Below, in pieces: positions 51,108 to 62,600 of a DNA stretch of 64,000 nt. Numbering within the stretch: position 1 is the first letter of the stretch; every line of letters starts with the position of its first letter. The position numbers and the translations under genes were made by a program. The notes under the pieces were generated by a model, which was not told the DNA's origin, ran no database searches, and was given only the letters and a program-made list of their open reading frames with translations. The stretch comes from UBA3064 sp023258775 (lineage in GTDB: Bacteria > Pseudomonadota > Gammaproteobacteria > Burkholderiales > Burkholderiaceae_E). The stretch covers positions 13,872 to 77,871 of the forward strand of contig JBIKXS010000013.1 in NCBI GenBank assembly GCA_044355655.1, in the 5' to 3' direction.

Positions 51108-52465
51108 TGATTCCCCGGATTAAATCCTTGCTGATGCAAGGCTACGTTTTACAAGGTGTCGCCTGGCTTTTTGATGTGCTCATTCTTTCGGGCAGCCTAA
51201 TGGTTGTGAATACCAGCTTTCAATTGCCGACCCATCCAAACCTGGCACTCATCGCGATCGTTGCCGCTGGTTTGTTGATGGGACTCAGCATGGATCTTTT
51301 ATATCGATCGTGGCGAATTGATGAGCTTTTCTTTATTCTTCGATCGGTGAGCCTAATTTGGATGGCCATCTTAGCGCTGCTTACTGTGGGCCTTTCGATC
51401 GTCAGTGTCCTTAGCATTGTTGATGCTGGATGGTTCTTGGTTTGGGGACTCACAGCTGGAATTTTTCTGGTGATGCAGCGCGTCTTGGCCTATGGCACGC
51501 TCCATATTTTGCGCACACTCGGTTTAAACCACAAGACCGTTTTGCTCGTTGGTACAGACAGCTCCGTTTGCGCGTTGCGCCAGCGTTTAGGCGAACTTAC
51601 CTGGACCGGGATTGATGTAAGCGCAACAGTCGAATTTGATGGCCTAAGCGATTGGCTGGACTTGATCGGGAGTGATTTGCCCGATGAGTTTTGGTTATGC
51701 TGCAATCTTGACCAGTTAGCCTTAATTGAACGGGCCATTCGAGTTCTGGAAGATCGGCAACGCCCCATTAAACTTGCTCCTGACAGTCTCGCCTCATATT
51801 CGCTTTCCCGACGATTCGTAGGGCCGCTCAGCGCGGAGATTATTGATGTAAGCAATTATCCGTCAGGGGCGTTCACAAGGCGATTTAAGGATGGATTTGA
51901 TCGCGTCTTTGCCTTGGGCGTGCTGGTTGGCGGACTGCCCATCTTGTTTCTGATTGCCCTTCTGATTAAGCTAGATTCGAAGGGGCCAATTCTATTTAGA
52001 CAGGTTCGCGCGGGCTGGCATGGCCAGCCCATCACGATTTATAAGTTTCGTACACTTCATGATGATGTGCAGGCAGATGGCCCCCTACAACAGGTCACCA
52101 GGGGTGATCCGCGCATGACCAGAGTCGGCAGATGGCTGCGCAAGTTTAGCCTCGATGAGATCCCTCAATTCATCAACATTCTCCAGGGCACAATGTCGAT
52201 TGTCGGGCCTCGACCGCATGCGATGGCCCATCATGCGTACTATCAAACAAAGATTCCAGGCTATCTGCTTCGACACCGTGTCAAGCCGGGCTTAACTGGC
52301 TGGGCGCAGATTCACGGGTATCGTGGTGAAACAGAAACCATTGATCAAATGTCTGCCAGGGTTGCGTATGACCTTCACTACATCGAAAACATGTCTATCT
52401 GGCTCGATGTGAGAATTATTGCGCTTTCTTTCATCAAGGGTTTTTGGCATCCTAAGGCATACTGA
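51107..52465 (+). CDS. undecaprenyl-phosphate glycosyl-1-phosphate transferase (WcaJ-like)
   Basis: 452 residues. It transfers a sugar-1-phosphate to undecaprenyl phosphate, starting repeat-unit or primer synthesis at the inner membrane. Four to five N-terminal helices (about 13-150), then a CoA-binding-like Rossmann part, and the catalytic bacterial sugar transferase domain (about 255-452): RRFKDGFDRVFALGVLVGGLP, GPILFRQVRAGWHGQPITIYKFR (split), LRKFSLDEIPQFINILQGTMSIVGPRPHA (split) and KPGLTGWAQIHGYRG. All PNPT signature residues are present. Having WcaJ beside Wzm/Wzt is notable, since ABC-dependent O-antigens usually use WecA. Confidence 0.92.
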   Translation: MIPRIKSLLMQGYVLQGVAWLFDVLILSGSLMVVNTSFQLPTHPNLALIAIVAAGLLMGLSMDLLYRSWRIDELFFILRSVSLIWMAILALLTVGLSIVSVLSIVDAGWFLVWGLTAGIFLVMQRVLAYGTLHILRTLGLNHKTVLLVGTDSSVCALRQRLGELTWTGIDVSATVEFDGLSDWLDLIGSDLPDEFWLCCNLDQLALIERAIRVLEDRQRPIKLAPDSLASYSLSRRFVGPLSAEIIDVSNYPSGAFTRRFKDGFDRVFALGVLVGGLPILFLIALLIKLDSKGPILFRQVRAGWHGQPITIYKFRTLHDDVQADGPLQQVTRGDPRMTRVGRWLRKFSLDEIPQFINILQGTMSIVGPRPHAMAHHAYYQTKIPGYLLRHRVKPGLTGWAQIHGYRGETETIDQMSARVAYDLHYIENMSIWLDVRIIALSFIKGFWHPKAY

Positions 52466-52486
52466 TACCGACTGAGAGGCTGTCGC

Positions 52487-53500
52487 ATGCTTGGCACCTT
52501 AAGGCTAGTGCTGGCTCTAGCCGTGTTAATCAGCCATGCAGGGGTGAGCGTGTTATCACTGAATCCCGGGGTGATGGCCGTCGTCGTTTTTTACGCCATC
52601 TCCGGATATGTTATGAACGGGCTTATCTGCGCCCACTTCGGTAATCTCGCATCAATCCCGTGTTTTTACGTGGATAGACTGCTTCGGATTTTACCGCAAT
52701 ATTTTATATATTTGATACCTTCTTATATCTGGTACTGCATAACCCAGCAGGTAACGACTTTTACCCAACGCGCACCGACTTGGCAAGATGCTTATAACAA
52801 CTTAATCATCGTACCCTTGAATTTTTTCATGTACAACCAAAGCGATCAGTTCACCTTAATCCCCCCGGCGTGGTCGCTGGGCGCTGAGTTGCAGTTTTAT
52901 GTGCTCCTGCCTCTATTAATTGCCTACAAGCCCCTTTTTTGGTGCGTTGTAACGTCAAGCCTGATCGTGCAAGGCATGGCATGGGCAGGGTTTTTGCACG
53001 CCGAGTGGTGGGGATATAGGCTTTTGCCGGGTGTGTTGTGGGTTTTTGCAATTGGGGTCTTGATTAGTCGAGCCCATCTCGGGGGAAACGGAAAGGAATA
53101 CTCACTTGCGAAAGCGGTTGTTTGGGCGCTTCTTTCGTTGGTACTGATTGCCGTGATGCTCTGGCATTATGAGCGTCTTGAGGTGGCTTATTTTCGCGAG
53201 GTAATTGTGGGTGCGGCACTTGCGTTGAGCTTCATCGCAGCGCTTGGTGCCGTGAAATCGGCCAATACCTGGCTTGGTCGTCTCGATGCTTGGTTGGGCC
53301 AATTGTCATACGGCGTTTTTTTGAATCACTTTTTGCTTTTATGGCTCTTTGGATGGCACGCTCATATGCTTTCATTCAACGATCTATGCTTGCTGGTTGG
53401 GGCTTCTTTACTGCTCAGCACGCTCAGCTTTACGCTGCTTGAGGCGCCGATCCTGAGGTGGCGGCGTGATTGGCGAAGGCGAAATAATGTATCAAATTAG
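52487..53500 (+). CDS. acyltransferase family 3 membrane protein
   Basis: 337 residues with about ten membrane helices. The acyltransferase-3 pattern is seen: LRLVLALAVLISHAG (about 4-18) with the catalytic-region His-Ala/Gly, YAISGYVMNGLI, YVDRLLRILPQYF and PPAWSLGAELQFYVLLP (about 126-142). Such proteins O-acetylate or otherwise acylate sugars of exported glycans such as O-antigen or EPS. The gene follows the WcaJ-like gene by 21 bp and overlaps the FecR gene, so it is probably in the same operon. Confidence 0.88.
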   Translation: MLGTLRLVLALAVLISHAGVSVLSLNPGVMAVVVFYAISGYVMNGLICAHFGNLASIPCFYVDRLLRILPQYFIYLIPSYIWYCITQQVTTFTQRAPTWQDAYNNLIIVPLNFFMYNQSDQFTLIPPAWSLGAELQFYVLLPLLIAYKPLFWCVVTSSLIVQGMAWAGFLHAEWWGYRLLPGVLWVFAIGVLISRAHLGGNGKEYSLAKAVVWALLSLVLIAVMLWHYERLEVAYFREVIVGAALALSFIAALGAVKSANTWLGRLDAWLGQLSYGVFLNHFLLLWLFGWHAHMLSFNDLCLLVGASLLLSTLSFTLLEAPILRWRRDWRRRNNVSN

Positions 53501-55094
53501 CATATCGATATGCATGACAGTGTCACGATCTGTTCCCCAGGCTTGCACGGGCCTCGGGCAAATTGTTCGATGGCTACTTGCGCCCCACTTGCTGAGCGCC
53601 CAATCATGGACATGGGTGGGTTTTGTCCTTGTGGGCCTATTCCTTTGCTCGGCTCCGTCATGGGGCGAGACCCAAAGGGTGGGCAGGGTTTCATTCGTCG
53701 CCGGTCAGGTCGAGGCTGTAAGCGCCACTGGGGAGAGCCGCCGGCTTGTCGTGGGCGATTCGGTCAATGCAGGCGAACGCGTCGATACGGGCGTCAACGG
53801 GTTTGCGTATTTACGCATGGTCGATAGCGCGTTTTTGGCACTTAGACCTGGCACGTCGCTTAAAATCTTCGTTTACGATTTTGACCCTGTCAGGCCCGAG
53901 GCCTCGCGCATCGGACTGACGTTGGAGCGTGGGTCGGTTCGATCGGTGACGGGCATGGGGGGCGAGCGCGCAAGAGATAAGTTTCGCTTGGATACGCCGC
54001 TCGCTGCGATCGGCATCCGGGGCACGGACTTCACCGTCTTTTCCCTCGACGATGCTACTCGCGTTGAAGTAAGTCGCGGCGCTGTGATCGTGAGTCCGCT
54101 GGGTAATGGTTGCAGTGCTGGGGTGCTTAGGCCTTGCGAGGGAGTGCTTGCGCGTGAGTTAAATGCCAGCATGGAGCGTTCGTTCATCGAGGTTAATCCT
54201 GGCCGTATCATTAAGATTCACGAGGCCAAACTCGACCCATCAAAGCTTGCCTCTAATCCGCTTATTGCGGCTTCATCACCAAGTTCAACTGCGGCAAGTC
54301 AGTCGACATCAAAACCCGTCGATCGACTACGTGCCGGCGCAAGCTCGCCGGCCAACGCAATGGCGCAAGTTTCCACTGAGTCACATGCTGGGTTAGCAGG
54401 TTCTGAGGATCCAGTACAGAACAAGGCGCATGATGATTGGCAACCTAATGGCCCGAGAGTTGTGGCGATTAACGCGCTTGAAGATATGTATCGCGAAACT
54501 TCCGCAGCACTTCGTGCCATCGACTTTACCGCATCGACCCAGCAGATGGGTGGGGCTACCCTGGATGTGACGCCGCCAGCTTCCCATAGCGTGAAATGGG
54601 GTCGATGGTCTACGGTTGTTCAAGAGGTGCGCGCTGGAAGTTCAAAGATCGATGAGGCGTTTTCCTCGATCACGCCGAATTTTTGGCTCGTTGGGGCGAA
54701 CGACATTTTCGCAATGGCATACGCGAATTCACCATTAGCCACGCCGCTGCCGCATTTGGGTGCGTTGAATCTTCGGTTGCAGGCGGCCGAAGCTTATTTG
54801 CACCAAGGAGCGGTGATTAGCCCAGTTGCAGTACGTGACGGGAAATTCTCGGTTGACTTTTCTAGCGGTCGCTTTGTGTCCCAACTAGGTTTTGTTGCCT
54901 CTGGCCCAGTCCCTGCGCAAGTCTTGCTGCAAGGGCAATTTGATCGCGAGGGGCGCCTAAAGCTTGATGCGGGGGTAGGAGATACAAGACTTCAGGGCAT
55001 GCTTTTTAAATCGGGCGCAGAGGCCGCTTTTATTTTCGACAAGGACCTTGCGGGCAGCGCAAAGCTAACCGGCGCAACGGCCTGGGGCAAGTAA
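53487..55094 (+). CDS. FecR-domain secreted protein
   Basis: 535 residues from ATG 53487 (AAGGCGA upstream; GTG 53466 is possible). A long n-region, then a hydrophobic segment ending SWGE near residues 45-65, acts as signal peptide or anchor. The FecR domain (about 68-215) contains GRVSFVAGQVEAVS, VGDSVNAGERVDTGVNGFAYLRM, GLTLERGSVRSVTG and TPLAAIGIRGTDFTV. A Ser/Ala-rich linker leads to a C-terminal domain of about 190 residues I do not recognise. No sigma factor is adjacent, so this is not a FecIR pair. With the next gene it forms a pair found near surface-protein genes. The role is inferred only. Confidence 0.8.
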   Translation: MYQISISICMTVSRSVPQACTGLGQIVRWLLAPHLLSAQSWTWVGFVLVGLFLCSAPSWGETQRVGRVSFVAGQVEAVSATGESRRLVVGDSVNAGERVDTGVNGFAYLRMVDSAFLALRPGTSLKIFVYDFDPVRPEASRIGLTLERGSVRSVTGMGGERARDKFRLDTPLAAIGIRGTDFTVFSLDDATRVEVSRGAVIVSPLGNGCSAGVLRPCEGVLARELNASMERSFIEVNPGRIIKIHEAKLDPSKLASNPLIAASSPSSTAASQSTSKPVDRLRAGASSPANAMAQVSTESHAGLAGSEDPVQNKAHDDWQPNGPRVVAINALEDMYRETSAALRAIDFTASTQQMGGATLDVTPPASHSVKWGRWSTVVQEVRAGSSKIDEAFSSITPNFWLVGANDIFAMAYANSPLATPLPHLGALNLRLQAAEAYLHQGAVISPVAVRDGKFSVDFSSGRFVSQLGFVASGPVPAQVLLQGQFDREGRLKLDAGVGDTRLQGMLFKSGAEAAFIFDKDLAGSAKLTGATAWGK

Positions 55095-55095
55095 T

Positions 55096-56478
55096 TTGTC
55101 AACACGCCAATGGAGCCGCACCCTAGCAATTTGCGTGGGCCTAAGTACCTGTTTTCCTTCAACCGATGCATCTAGCCAAGCCATCGGGGAACATCGCCCT
55201 GCCTTAGGTGTAGAGGCAGACTTCTTGCAGACTCAGCGGTATGAGCAAGCCTTGGCCTTGATTTCCGCAGGGGCTCTGAGCGAAGCCCGAAAACTACTTA
55301 TCGAACTCGTTGAACAATTACCCGCCTGGCCAGCGCCTTGGCTCGAGTTAGCGCTTATAGCGATAAGACTAGGTGCGCCCGAAGAGGCCGAGGAGTTTTT
55401 GCAGGCGCTAGAGATGCAGTTCTCACCGATTCCTACTGAGGTGCAGCAAAAGATTGATGCGATGCGCGCACAGTTGCGTGAGCAAGTGCGCTCGCATATG
55501 CAGGCACTGATGAATAACCCCTATTGGACAAATGCTAGTGATTCCGCTCGCCCTCAGCCTGCGCGGGTTAAGCGCGGTATTCACGCGAATGCTTTTTTAG
55601 GATCTGGATTTGAGCAAAATCCCAATTTGGGCATCAAGCTTGGGGCAGTGCTGCTGACACTGCCAGGGGGTGACCAATGGTTCGATGTTGCACCCTCGAA
55701 TCGACCTGATCCGTCAGCCTTTGCTCGGCTTGGATTTCGGTTGATGGCCAGTAGTGAGTACGGTTGGGGTGAAGTACGAACGTCGTTAGCGCTACAGGCA
55801 AAAAAGTTTGAGGCTGGATTGGCAGCCGATACGCGTGAGCTTGCCGCTGATTTTGCGTTCGATCCCGTGCGCGGTCCATTTGTCTTGACATTCAGTGCTC
55901 AAGCCTTGCGGGCCTCAACTCGGCTCGTCTACCAAGGCCTTAATGCGAGCCTTGCATTAAGGCCTGAGGCAAGGTTGAAACTCGGTCTATGCAGTATTGG
56001 GTCCACTTTTAGTTACGAGAATCGTGAGTATCCCAGCAATGCCCTCTTCGATGGTGATTGGCGCGCCCTTCGCCTTGACTATGGCTGCATGACCTCAACA
56101 CCTAGCCCGTGGCTGACTTACCTCCAATGGGGCCTTGATCAAGCAAAGGCACAACGACCAGGCGGTGATACTCGGCAGCAAAGTCTTGGCTTTCTAAAGC
56201 AGTGGCTGCCCTTGGGTGAAAAAGGGCTATACCGTTGGCAGCTGCACGCAGAAGTGAGCCGCTCGGAAGACAATGCGCCCTACAGTGCCTTACTCGCTTA
56301 CGGCGCCCCAAGAGTTTTAAAACGCGAACAGCTTGCAATATCTTGGACATTGGCACCCTTCTCCTTAAACACAGCATGGCTGACCATGGGTGCACGCCTC
56401 TCCAATCAGAGCAGTAACATCGGAATCTTGACGATGAAAAATTTCCATGTTGAATCAACGATTTGGAAGTCGTGGTGA
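55096..56478 (+). CDS. TPR / outer-membrane beta-barrel protein (Slam-like)
   Basis: 460 residues. Signal peptide (about 1-26), then two or three TPR-like helix pairs (YEQALALISAGALSEARKLL, WPAPWLELALIAIRLGAPEEAEEFL), then from about residue 155 a beta-strand-rich region with alternating aromatic residues ending in Trp (TIWKSW). This matches the TPR-plus-barrel layout of surface lipoprotein assembly modifier (Slam) proteins. SSNIGILTMKNFHVE near the end is reminiscent of that family. The start is TTG 55096, two bases after the FecR stop. It may help display or anchor the large RTX protein encoded next; this is inference. Confidence 0.65.
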   Translation: MSTRQWSRTLAICVGLSTCFPSTDASSQAIGEHRPALGVEADFLQTQRYEQALALISAGALSEARKLLIELVEQLPAWPAPWLELALIAIRLGAPEEAEEFLQALEMQFSPIPTEVQQKIDAMRAQLREQVRSHMQALMNNPYWTNASDSARPQPARVKRGIHANAFLGSGFEQNPNLGIKLGAVLLTLPGGDQWFDVAPSNRPDPSAFARLGFRLMASSEYGWGEVRTSLALQAKKFEAGLAADTRELAADFAFDPVRGPFVLTFSAQALRASTRLVYQGLNASLALRPEARLKLGLCSIGSTFSYENREYPSNALFDGDWRALRLDYGCMTSTPSPWLTYLQWGLDQAKAQRPGGDTRQQSLGFLKQWLPLGEKGLYRWQLHAEVSRSEDNAPYSALLAYGAPRVLKREQLAISWTLAPFSLNTAWLTMGARLSNQSSNIGILTMKNFHVESTIWKSW

Positions 56479-56516
56479 AACCTAAATACAACAGTTTTGG
56501 AGGGTGGTGTTTAGAA

Positions 56517-56532
56517 TGTGACTAAAATCACA
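56517..56532. promoter_or_regulatory. CRP/Vfr-type operator (TGTGA-N6-TCACA)
   Basis: TGTGACTAAAATCACA is an exact match to the core CRP consensus, an inverted repeat with 6-bp spacing. It sits 105 bp upstream of the RTX gene ATG in the 158-bp gap. A TTGATT element follows at about 56550 but no strong -10 is evident. The ribosome-binding site AGGAG lies about eight bases before the ATG. Confidence 0.6.
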
Positions 56533-56636
56533 CGTCAAGTCTTTTTTTTGATTACAATCAGACCATACCTGTAAGCGCTTTAGCCACCCACGGGATGGCG
56601 AAGCGAATTTCGAGAATCCAAAACTAGGAGTGATTC

Positions 56637-59600
56637 ATGGCATTTCCGACCCCTGCAATGAGCGTGAACGTGGCAAAGCTGTACACCGCGCTTTTTGGAC
56701 GTGCGCCCGATTCCGAAGGCCTCGGCTATTGGACGCAGTCATTAGCGAACGGCAAGTCAGTTTCAACCGTTGCTAGAGAAATGTTCTACACGGAGCCTGC
56801 GCGCGAATACTACCCTTTGTACTTCACGGCAGAAGAAACCGTTGACAGCTTCTATCGTAATGTACTTGGTCGCGCACCTGATGCACAGGGCAAAGCGTAC
56901 TGGGTTAGCAGGCTAAATGCAACAAACGACATCGGCAGGGTAATTGAAGAAATCATCAATGCCGTTGATTCTTACTCAGGCACCGACCCTGCGGCGCTCA
57001 CCTCCAAAGCACTCTTTGCGAACAAAACCGAAGTTGGCAGATATTTTGCCGACAAAGGTGGTAATGCGTCTGAGGCAAAAGAAATTCTAAAAAATGTAAC
57101 CGATGACCCGTCTTCCGTAGTGGCTGCCAAGGCCGTTATTGACGCTCCCGATTTACCACTTTTCACACTCACTGCAGGTGCGGCCACTGTAAACGAAGGC
57201 GACGCAGCGTTCTTCACGCTGCAAACCACAAACGTTGCCGCGGGTACGCAGTACGCTTACGCTGTTAAAGGCGTGTCCGGAGCAGACGTTGCAGGTGGCG
57301 TGATTGCAGGACTTGCAACCGTCGACGCAAATGGCAGTGCATTGATCGCTATACCGCTGGCCAATGACAATTCGACCGAAGGCGATGAGACGATGACCGT
57401 CGAGATCGCTGGCAAGAGTGCATCGGTGACGGTCAAGGATACATCGCTCTCACCAGTGGTGCCGTTTACGCTAGGTACGGCTATTGACAACAAGGCCTTT
57501 GTTGGAAATGTTGATGACACCTTTAACGCACCACTTTCCGGTGGCGCTGCAACGCTGAATAATCTTGATTCATTAGACGGCGGTGGCGGTAACGATACGC
57601 TGATCGTAGAGCTTAATGGCGTTTCAGTAACACCGGCAAAACTTACAAGCATCGAGCAGATCAGTGTGTTGAGTTCCGTTGATGGGTCTGTGCTTGATCT
57701 GACCAATGCCACTGGTTTGAACAACCTCACGAGTATTGTGTCCTCAGGGACGCTGACCTTTAACAACATTCAGTCTACTGCCACCGCAGTGGCGATCTCA
57801 AACACGACAAAGAATCACACGATCAATTTCGCAACCGCTGCTGTTAGTGGTTCAGCGGACACAGCCTCGGTGTCTTTGAGCAATGTGACCGGTTCAGCGG
57901 ACATCCTTGGGCTTACAGGTATTGAAACCTTAGCCATCACAGCCGCTGGGACCAACGATGTCGACACGGATTATGCCGGTGTCATTACCGTCAATAGTTC
58001 GGGCGCGATGACGATGAGCGGCACTGCTGGCGGTCTCGCTGCGACAAGCGTCGACGGCACACAAAGCACTGGTGCGCTCACTTTGACGGTGACCAACGCC
58101 GCGCACACGGTGACTGGGGGATCCGGGGCTGACAACATCACGGGTGCAACGGCAACTGGGAACTCGTTGAAGGGCAACGCCGGTAATGACACGCTAACAG
58201 GTGGTTTGCTCAATGACACGATAGCGGGTGATGCTGGCAACGACTCTATCGTGGCAGGTGCTGGGGTGGATAGCTTGGATGGTGGCGCTGGTAACGACAC
58301 GTTTGACCTCAGCGGTAATGGTCATCTTGCAGCTACAGATGTAATCAGCGGCGGCGCGGATACGGATACGTTGCTGACGACATCGGCTGACGCTATTGCG
58401 TACACCACACCTTCAACAAGAACGATTACGGGTATTGATGTACTTTCGCTCGTTGATTCGCTTAATGGTTCGGTAACGCTAGCCAACATCGATACGACGA
58501 TTGCGACAGTTAATCTTGCCGCAGGTGCAGGTGCTCCTGGTGGTACCGTGGTTGGGCCAGCAGGCGCGTTGACCGTCAACTTGGCCGCTGCGCTTGGTGG
58601 CAGCCTTACGGTAACTGATACGGGTACTGCGACGACTGATACGCTCAATATCGTTAACACGGCAGCTGGTAACGTTGGGGCTGCAAACGCAGTTACCGTC
58701 AATGGTTATGAAACCGTGAACATCAACGGTTCAGGTACCGGTACGGCGACGACACAGACGTTAAGTACAGTTACCGTGGCAGCGGACACAGGTGGTTCGG
58801 CTACAGTGAACTTCACCGGTTCTAATGCGTTTAGCGTCAGCGGCGCTATTACGGCAGCAACCATTAACGCATCGGGTCTAACAGGTACAGCGACATTGAC
58901 CATGGGCGCAGCACCTGTTGGTGCAACGAGCGTGACGGGTACTGCAAATGCTGACACGCTCAGAGGTGTCGCGGCTGCTGCGACGACCATCGATGGTGGC
59001 GCAGGAGACGACAACATCACGGGTGGCTCTGCTGCGGACAGTCTTGTTGGTGGTACGGGTAACGATGTCATTACGGGCGGTGGCGGTAACGATGTCATAG
59101 CCGGTGGCGATGGTAACGACAACATCACGGGTGGTGCGGGTAACGACAGTATTAGTGGCGGATTAGGCAATGACACAATCGCCTCGACGACGGGTTCAGA
59201 CACGGTGGATGGCGGTGACGGTAATGATGCGATTACCTCAACCTCGACCACGAGCAGCACGCTGATGGGTGGCCTTGGCGACGATACGATCACCAATACC
59301 AGCGGCGGTAACTTGAATCTGAGCGGTGGTGATGGTAACGACACCATTGTTCGTACGGGTGCGCTGTCCTTAACCGACACCATTGATGGTGGTAACGGCT
59401 CCGCGGACGTGCTATCGGTCAACCGGTTGGACGTGGCGACGATTGCAGCCGGTACGTTTGGACAGATCACGGCGTTCGTGAACAATCTGAGCAACATCGA
59501 GCGCTTGACAGTATCCACCGGGTTAACGAATGAAACATTGGATGTATCGATGTTCGATAGCGTTGGCTACCTGACTCTTGCTGGGACCGCAGCTGGCGGC

Positions 59601-62600
59601 GCGGTGACCGTGTCGAATATGGTTGATAACTCTACGGTTATTTTGACTAGCGATATCACCTCGGCGCTTGCCCTTAACTATGCGTCAACGACCGGTAGTC
59701 AAACACTCAACCTTGAACTTGCTTCGAGTGGAGGTATCAATGCAGCCGCTGCTGCGATTACCGCTGCAGGTATCGAGACGGTGAATTTGGTTTCAAATGA
59801 CACCGACACAACCACGGGTGGTAACGCGACTGATACGTTGTTGTTGACAGCAGCTGCAGCAACGTCGATCGTTGTGACAGGTGACTCAGCATCACTTAAC
59901 CTCACACAGACTGGTTCGACGGCGCTTACAAGCTTGAATGCATCTGCCTACGGAGGCGCACTGACGACAACGGTCGTAGCAACAACAGGCGTTGCCGTTA
60001 GTGGTGGTGCTGGCAATGACAACATCACAGGCGGTACCGGTGCTGACAGCCTTAGTGGTGGCACGGGTAATGACACACTCACCGGTGGTACGGGGAACGA
60101 TACGCTCAGTGGTGGTACAGGCGATGATGTGCTTACGGGTGGGGGTGGTATCGACGTCATTGACGGTGGTGCTGGTAACGACACATACGCGCTCGGTGCG
60201 TATGAAACTAACACCTCGACTGTGGGTGCAGAAGGGACCTTGACCGGTGCAGTGATTAACCTCTCGTCATCAGCACTGAGCTATGCTGCAGTTAATGCTG
60301 CAACAGGTCGCTACATTTCAGGTTCATTGACGAGCGTACCTGCAAGCAGCATGGCGTTTCTGTTTAATGGTGAGAACACGCTCAACATCGCAACAGTTGA
60401 GACCCTGACCAGTATCGAGAACGCTACTGGAGGAACCGGTGCAACACCCGGAACGAACGATAACGATTACATTCTTGGCTCGTCCGATGCCAACGTCATC
60501 GACGGTGGCGATGGTGCAGATACCATCGTAGGTGGCGGCGGTAATGACACCCTCACAGGGGGTGCTGGAGCGGATTCGATTACCGGTGGGACCGGTGTAG
60601 ACTCCTTTACAGGCGGCGCTGGTGTCGATACCATCAAGTCCGGCGGAGGCGATGACGTTATCTCAGACCTGAACACTGGCAATGCTGTCGACGTGATTGT
60701 GTTCTCTGGTACTGAAACAAAGGCTACAGCGGTTGCTAACCAAACGTACCTTGGCCAGACATTCAGCTCAAATGCGGCTGGCTTTGTGCAGTTCTCTGAA
60801 GTTGCTGGTTACGACCCAACATCTAACAACCCAGCACTGAATACATCACAGTGGACACTTGTTGAAAAGAAGGCTGCTGTTCAAGGAAATGCAACATTGA
60901 GCGCTGCTGATAAGGTTTCGATGTTCACGCATGGTTCAGACAGCTATGTCTACTATTCAGGTGCTACAACTGCTGCTTCAGACGATCAGTTCTTGAAAAT
61001 CGAAAGCAATACAACTTTAACTTCGATCGACGACACACCTACAGCCGGTTTTTCACTTGCAAGTTCAGTTGTTGCAATTGCATCAACGTTTACAGTAGCT
61101 TCAAGTGCATTCACTGGTGACAACAGGACCACTAATGCATTAACGGTGTTTAACTTCAACGGTAGCGGAACGGTTGATGCGCTTTACCGCCCAATGAGTA
61201 CAGCTTTTTGGAGTCCAATCGGTTGGGCAGGTGCCAGTGCATCGACATTCACAGCTGCTGCTGGCGATACAGACTTGATAGCTTTCCTTAACACCAACAC
61301 AACGTTGAAATACTCTGATCTTTATTCTTCAACATGGATAACATCAACACCAACAGGTGCACGCACTCTGGATGAGAATGCCGAAGTAGTGAGCATGGTT
61401 TTGGCGCCTGATGCATACAGCAGCTTCTACGGTCAATCAGGCGGTGTTGGAAACATTCATTGGGCCATGACTGGTGGTAGTGCCGCTGACCTGATTTTTG
61501 GTTCGATGGGTAACGACACCTTGAACGGTAATGCTGGTGCAGACTTCATCTTGGGTGGTGACGGTAACGACTCCATCACAGGTGGCGTTGATGCAGACAC
61601 AATATTGGGTGGAGCAGGTAACGACACCATCAACATGGGCACAGGTGACAAAGCGGATGGTGGTGCTGGTGATGATGCATTTGCATTTGCAGCAGCAACT
61701 GCTGGTGCTACCGTGATTGGTGGCGCAGGTGCTGATACGATCACCTTGGGTAACTTTGCTAACACGTTGACTGTTAGTGATGTCGACGGCATCTCTATCA
61801 CTGGTGGTTCTGGTGTGGATGCTTTGACATTCACTGCAGCAGTGACTGCAACAACTGTGGTTGGTGGTGGTGGCGCAGATACGATTGTGCTGGGCGATTT
61901 TACAAACGCCTTAACTGTTAACACTGGAACCATCTCGATCACAGGCGGCACCGGAGTTGATGCACTGACATTCACTGCATCACTTTCAGCAGCGACAGTG
62001 GTTGGTGGTACAGGAGCTGACACCATCACATTGGCTGACGGTGGAAATACGTTGACTGTAAATGACGCCACTGTGTCGATCACAGGCGGCACCGGAGCTG
62101 ATGTACTGACATTCACTGCATCACTTTCAGCAGCGACAGTGGTTGGTGGCGGCGGTGCTGACACAATCGCTTTGGGTAACTTTACCAACGCGATTACTGT
62201 TGGAAGTACAGGCGGAACAGTCGTTGTTACTGGTGGTACTGGTGCAGATACGATCGTAATCACAGGAGGTGCCAGCACAGTTACTGGTGGCGCGGGTGCG
62301 GATGTGATGACTGGCGGGGCTGGGGCTGACGTGTTCTCCTTCTCCTCTGGCCACGGCAACACCACTACTACCATCGATGAGATCGTGAATCTGCTGACTA
62401 GCGGTGCTGATACCATCAAGACGGGTGTAGCTGGTAACAATGGTGTCAACTACGCCGAACTTGGCTTGGTTGATAATGGTGCTGGTCTTGCTAGCTTGGC
62501 AACGCTGGTTACTGCCGCAGATGCTGCGTTTGTTGGTCTTAATGCAGGTGCTACGCAGTTCGTAATTGCTGAGAATGGCACGACCGATGCTGGTAACGGC

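Noticed and set aside
57257..59518. Long minus-strand frames rich in Pro, Ser and Val within the RTX gene (57257-57769, 57971-58300, 58322-58702, 58706-59518)
   Set aside because: They are mirror frames of Gly/Asp/Thr repeat codons. No start signals, and their composition is that of antisense repeat translation.
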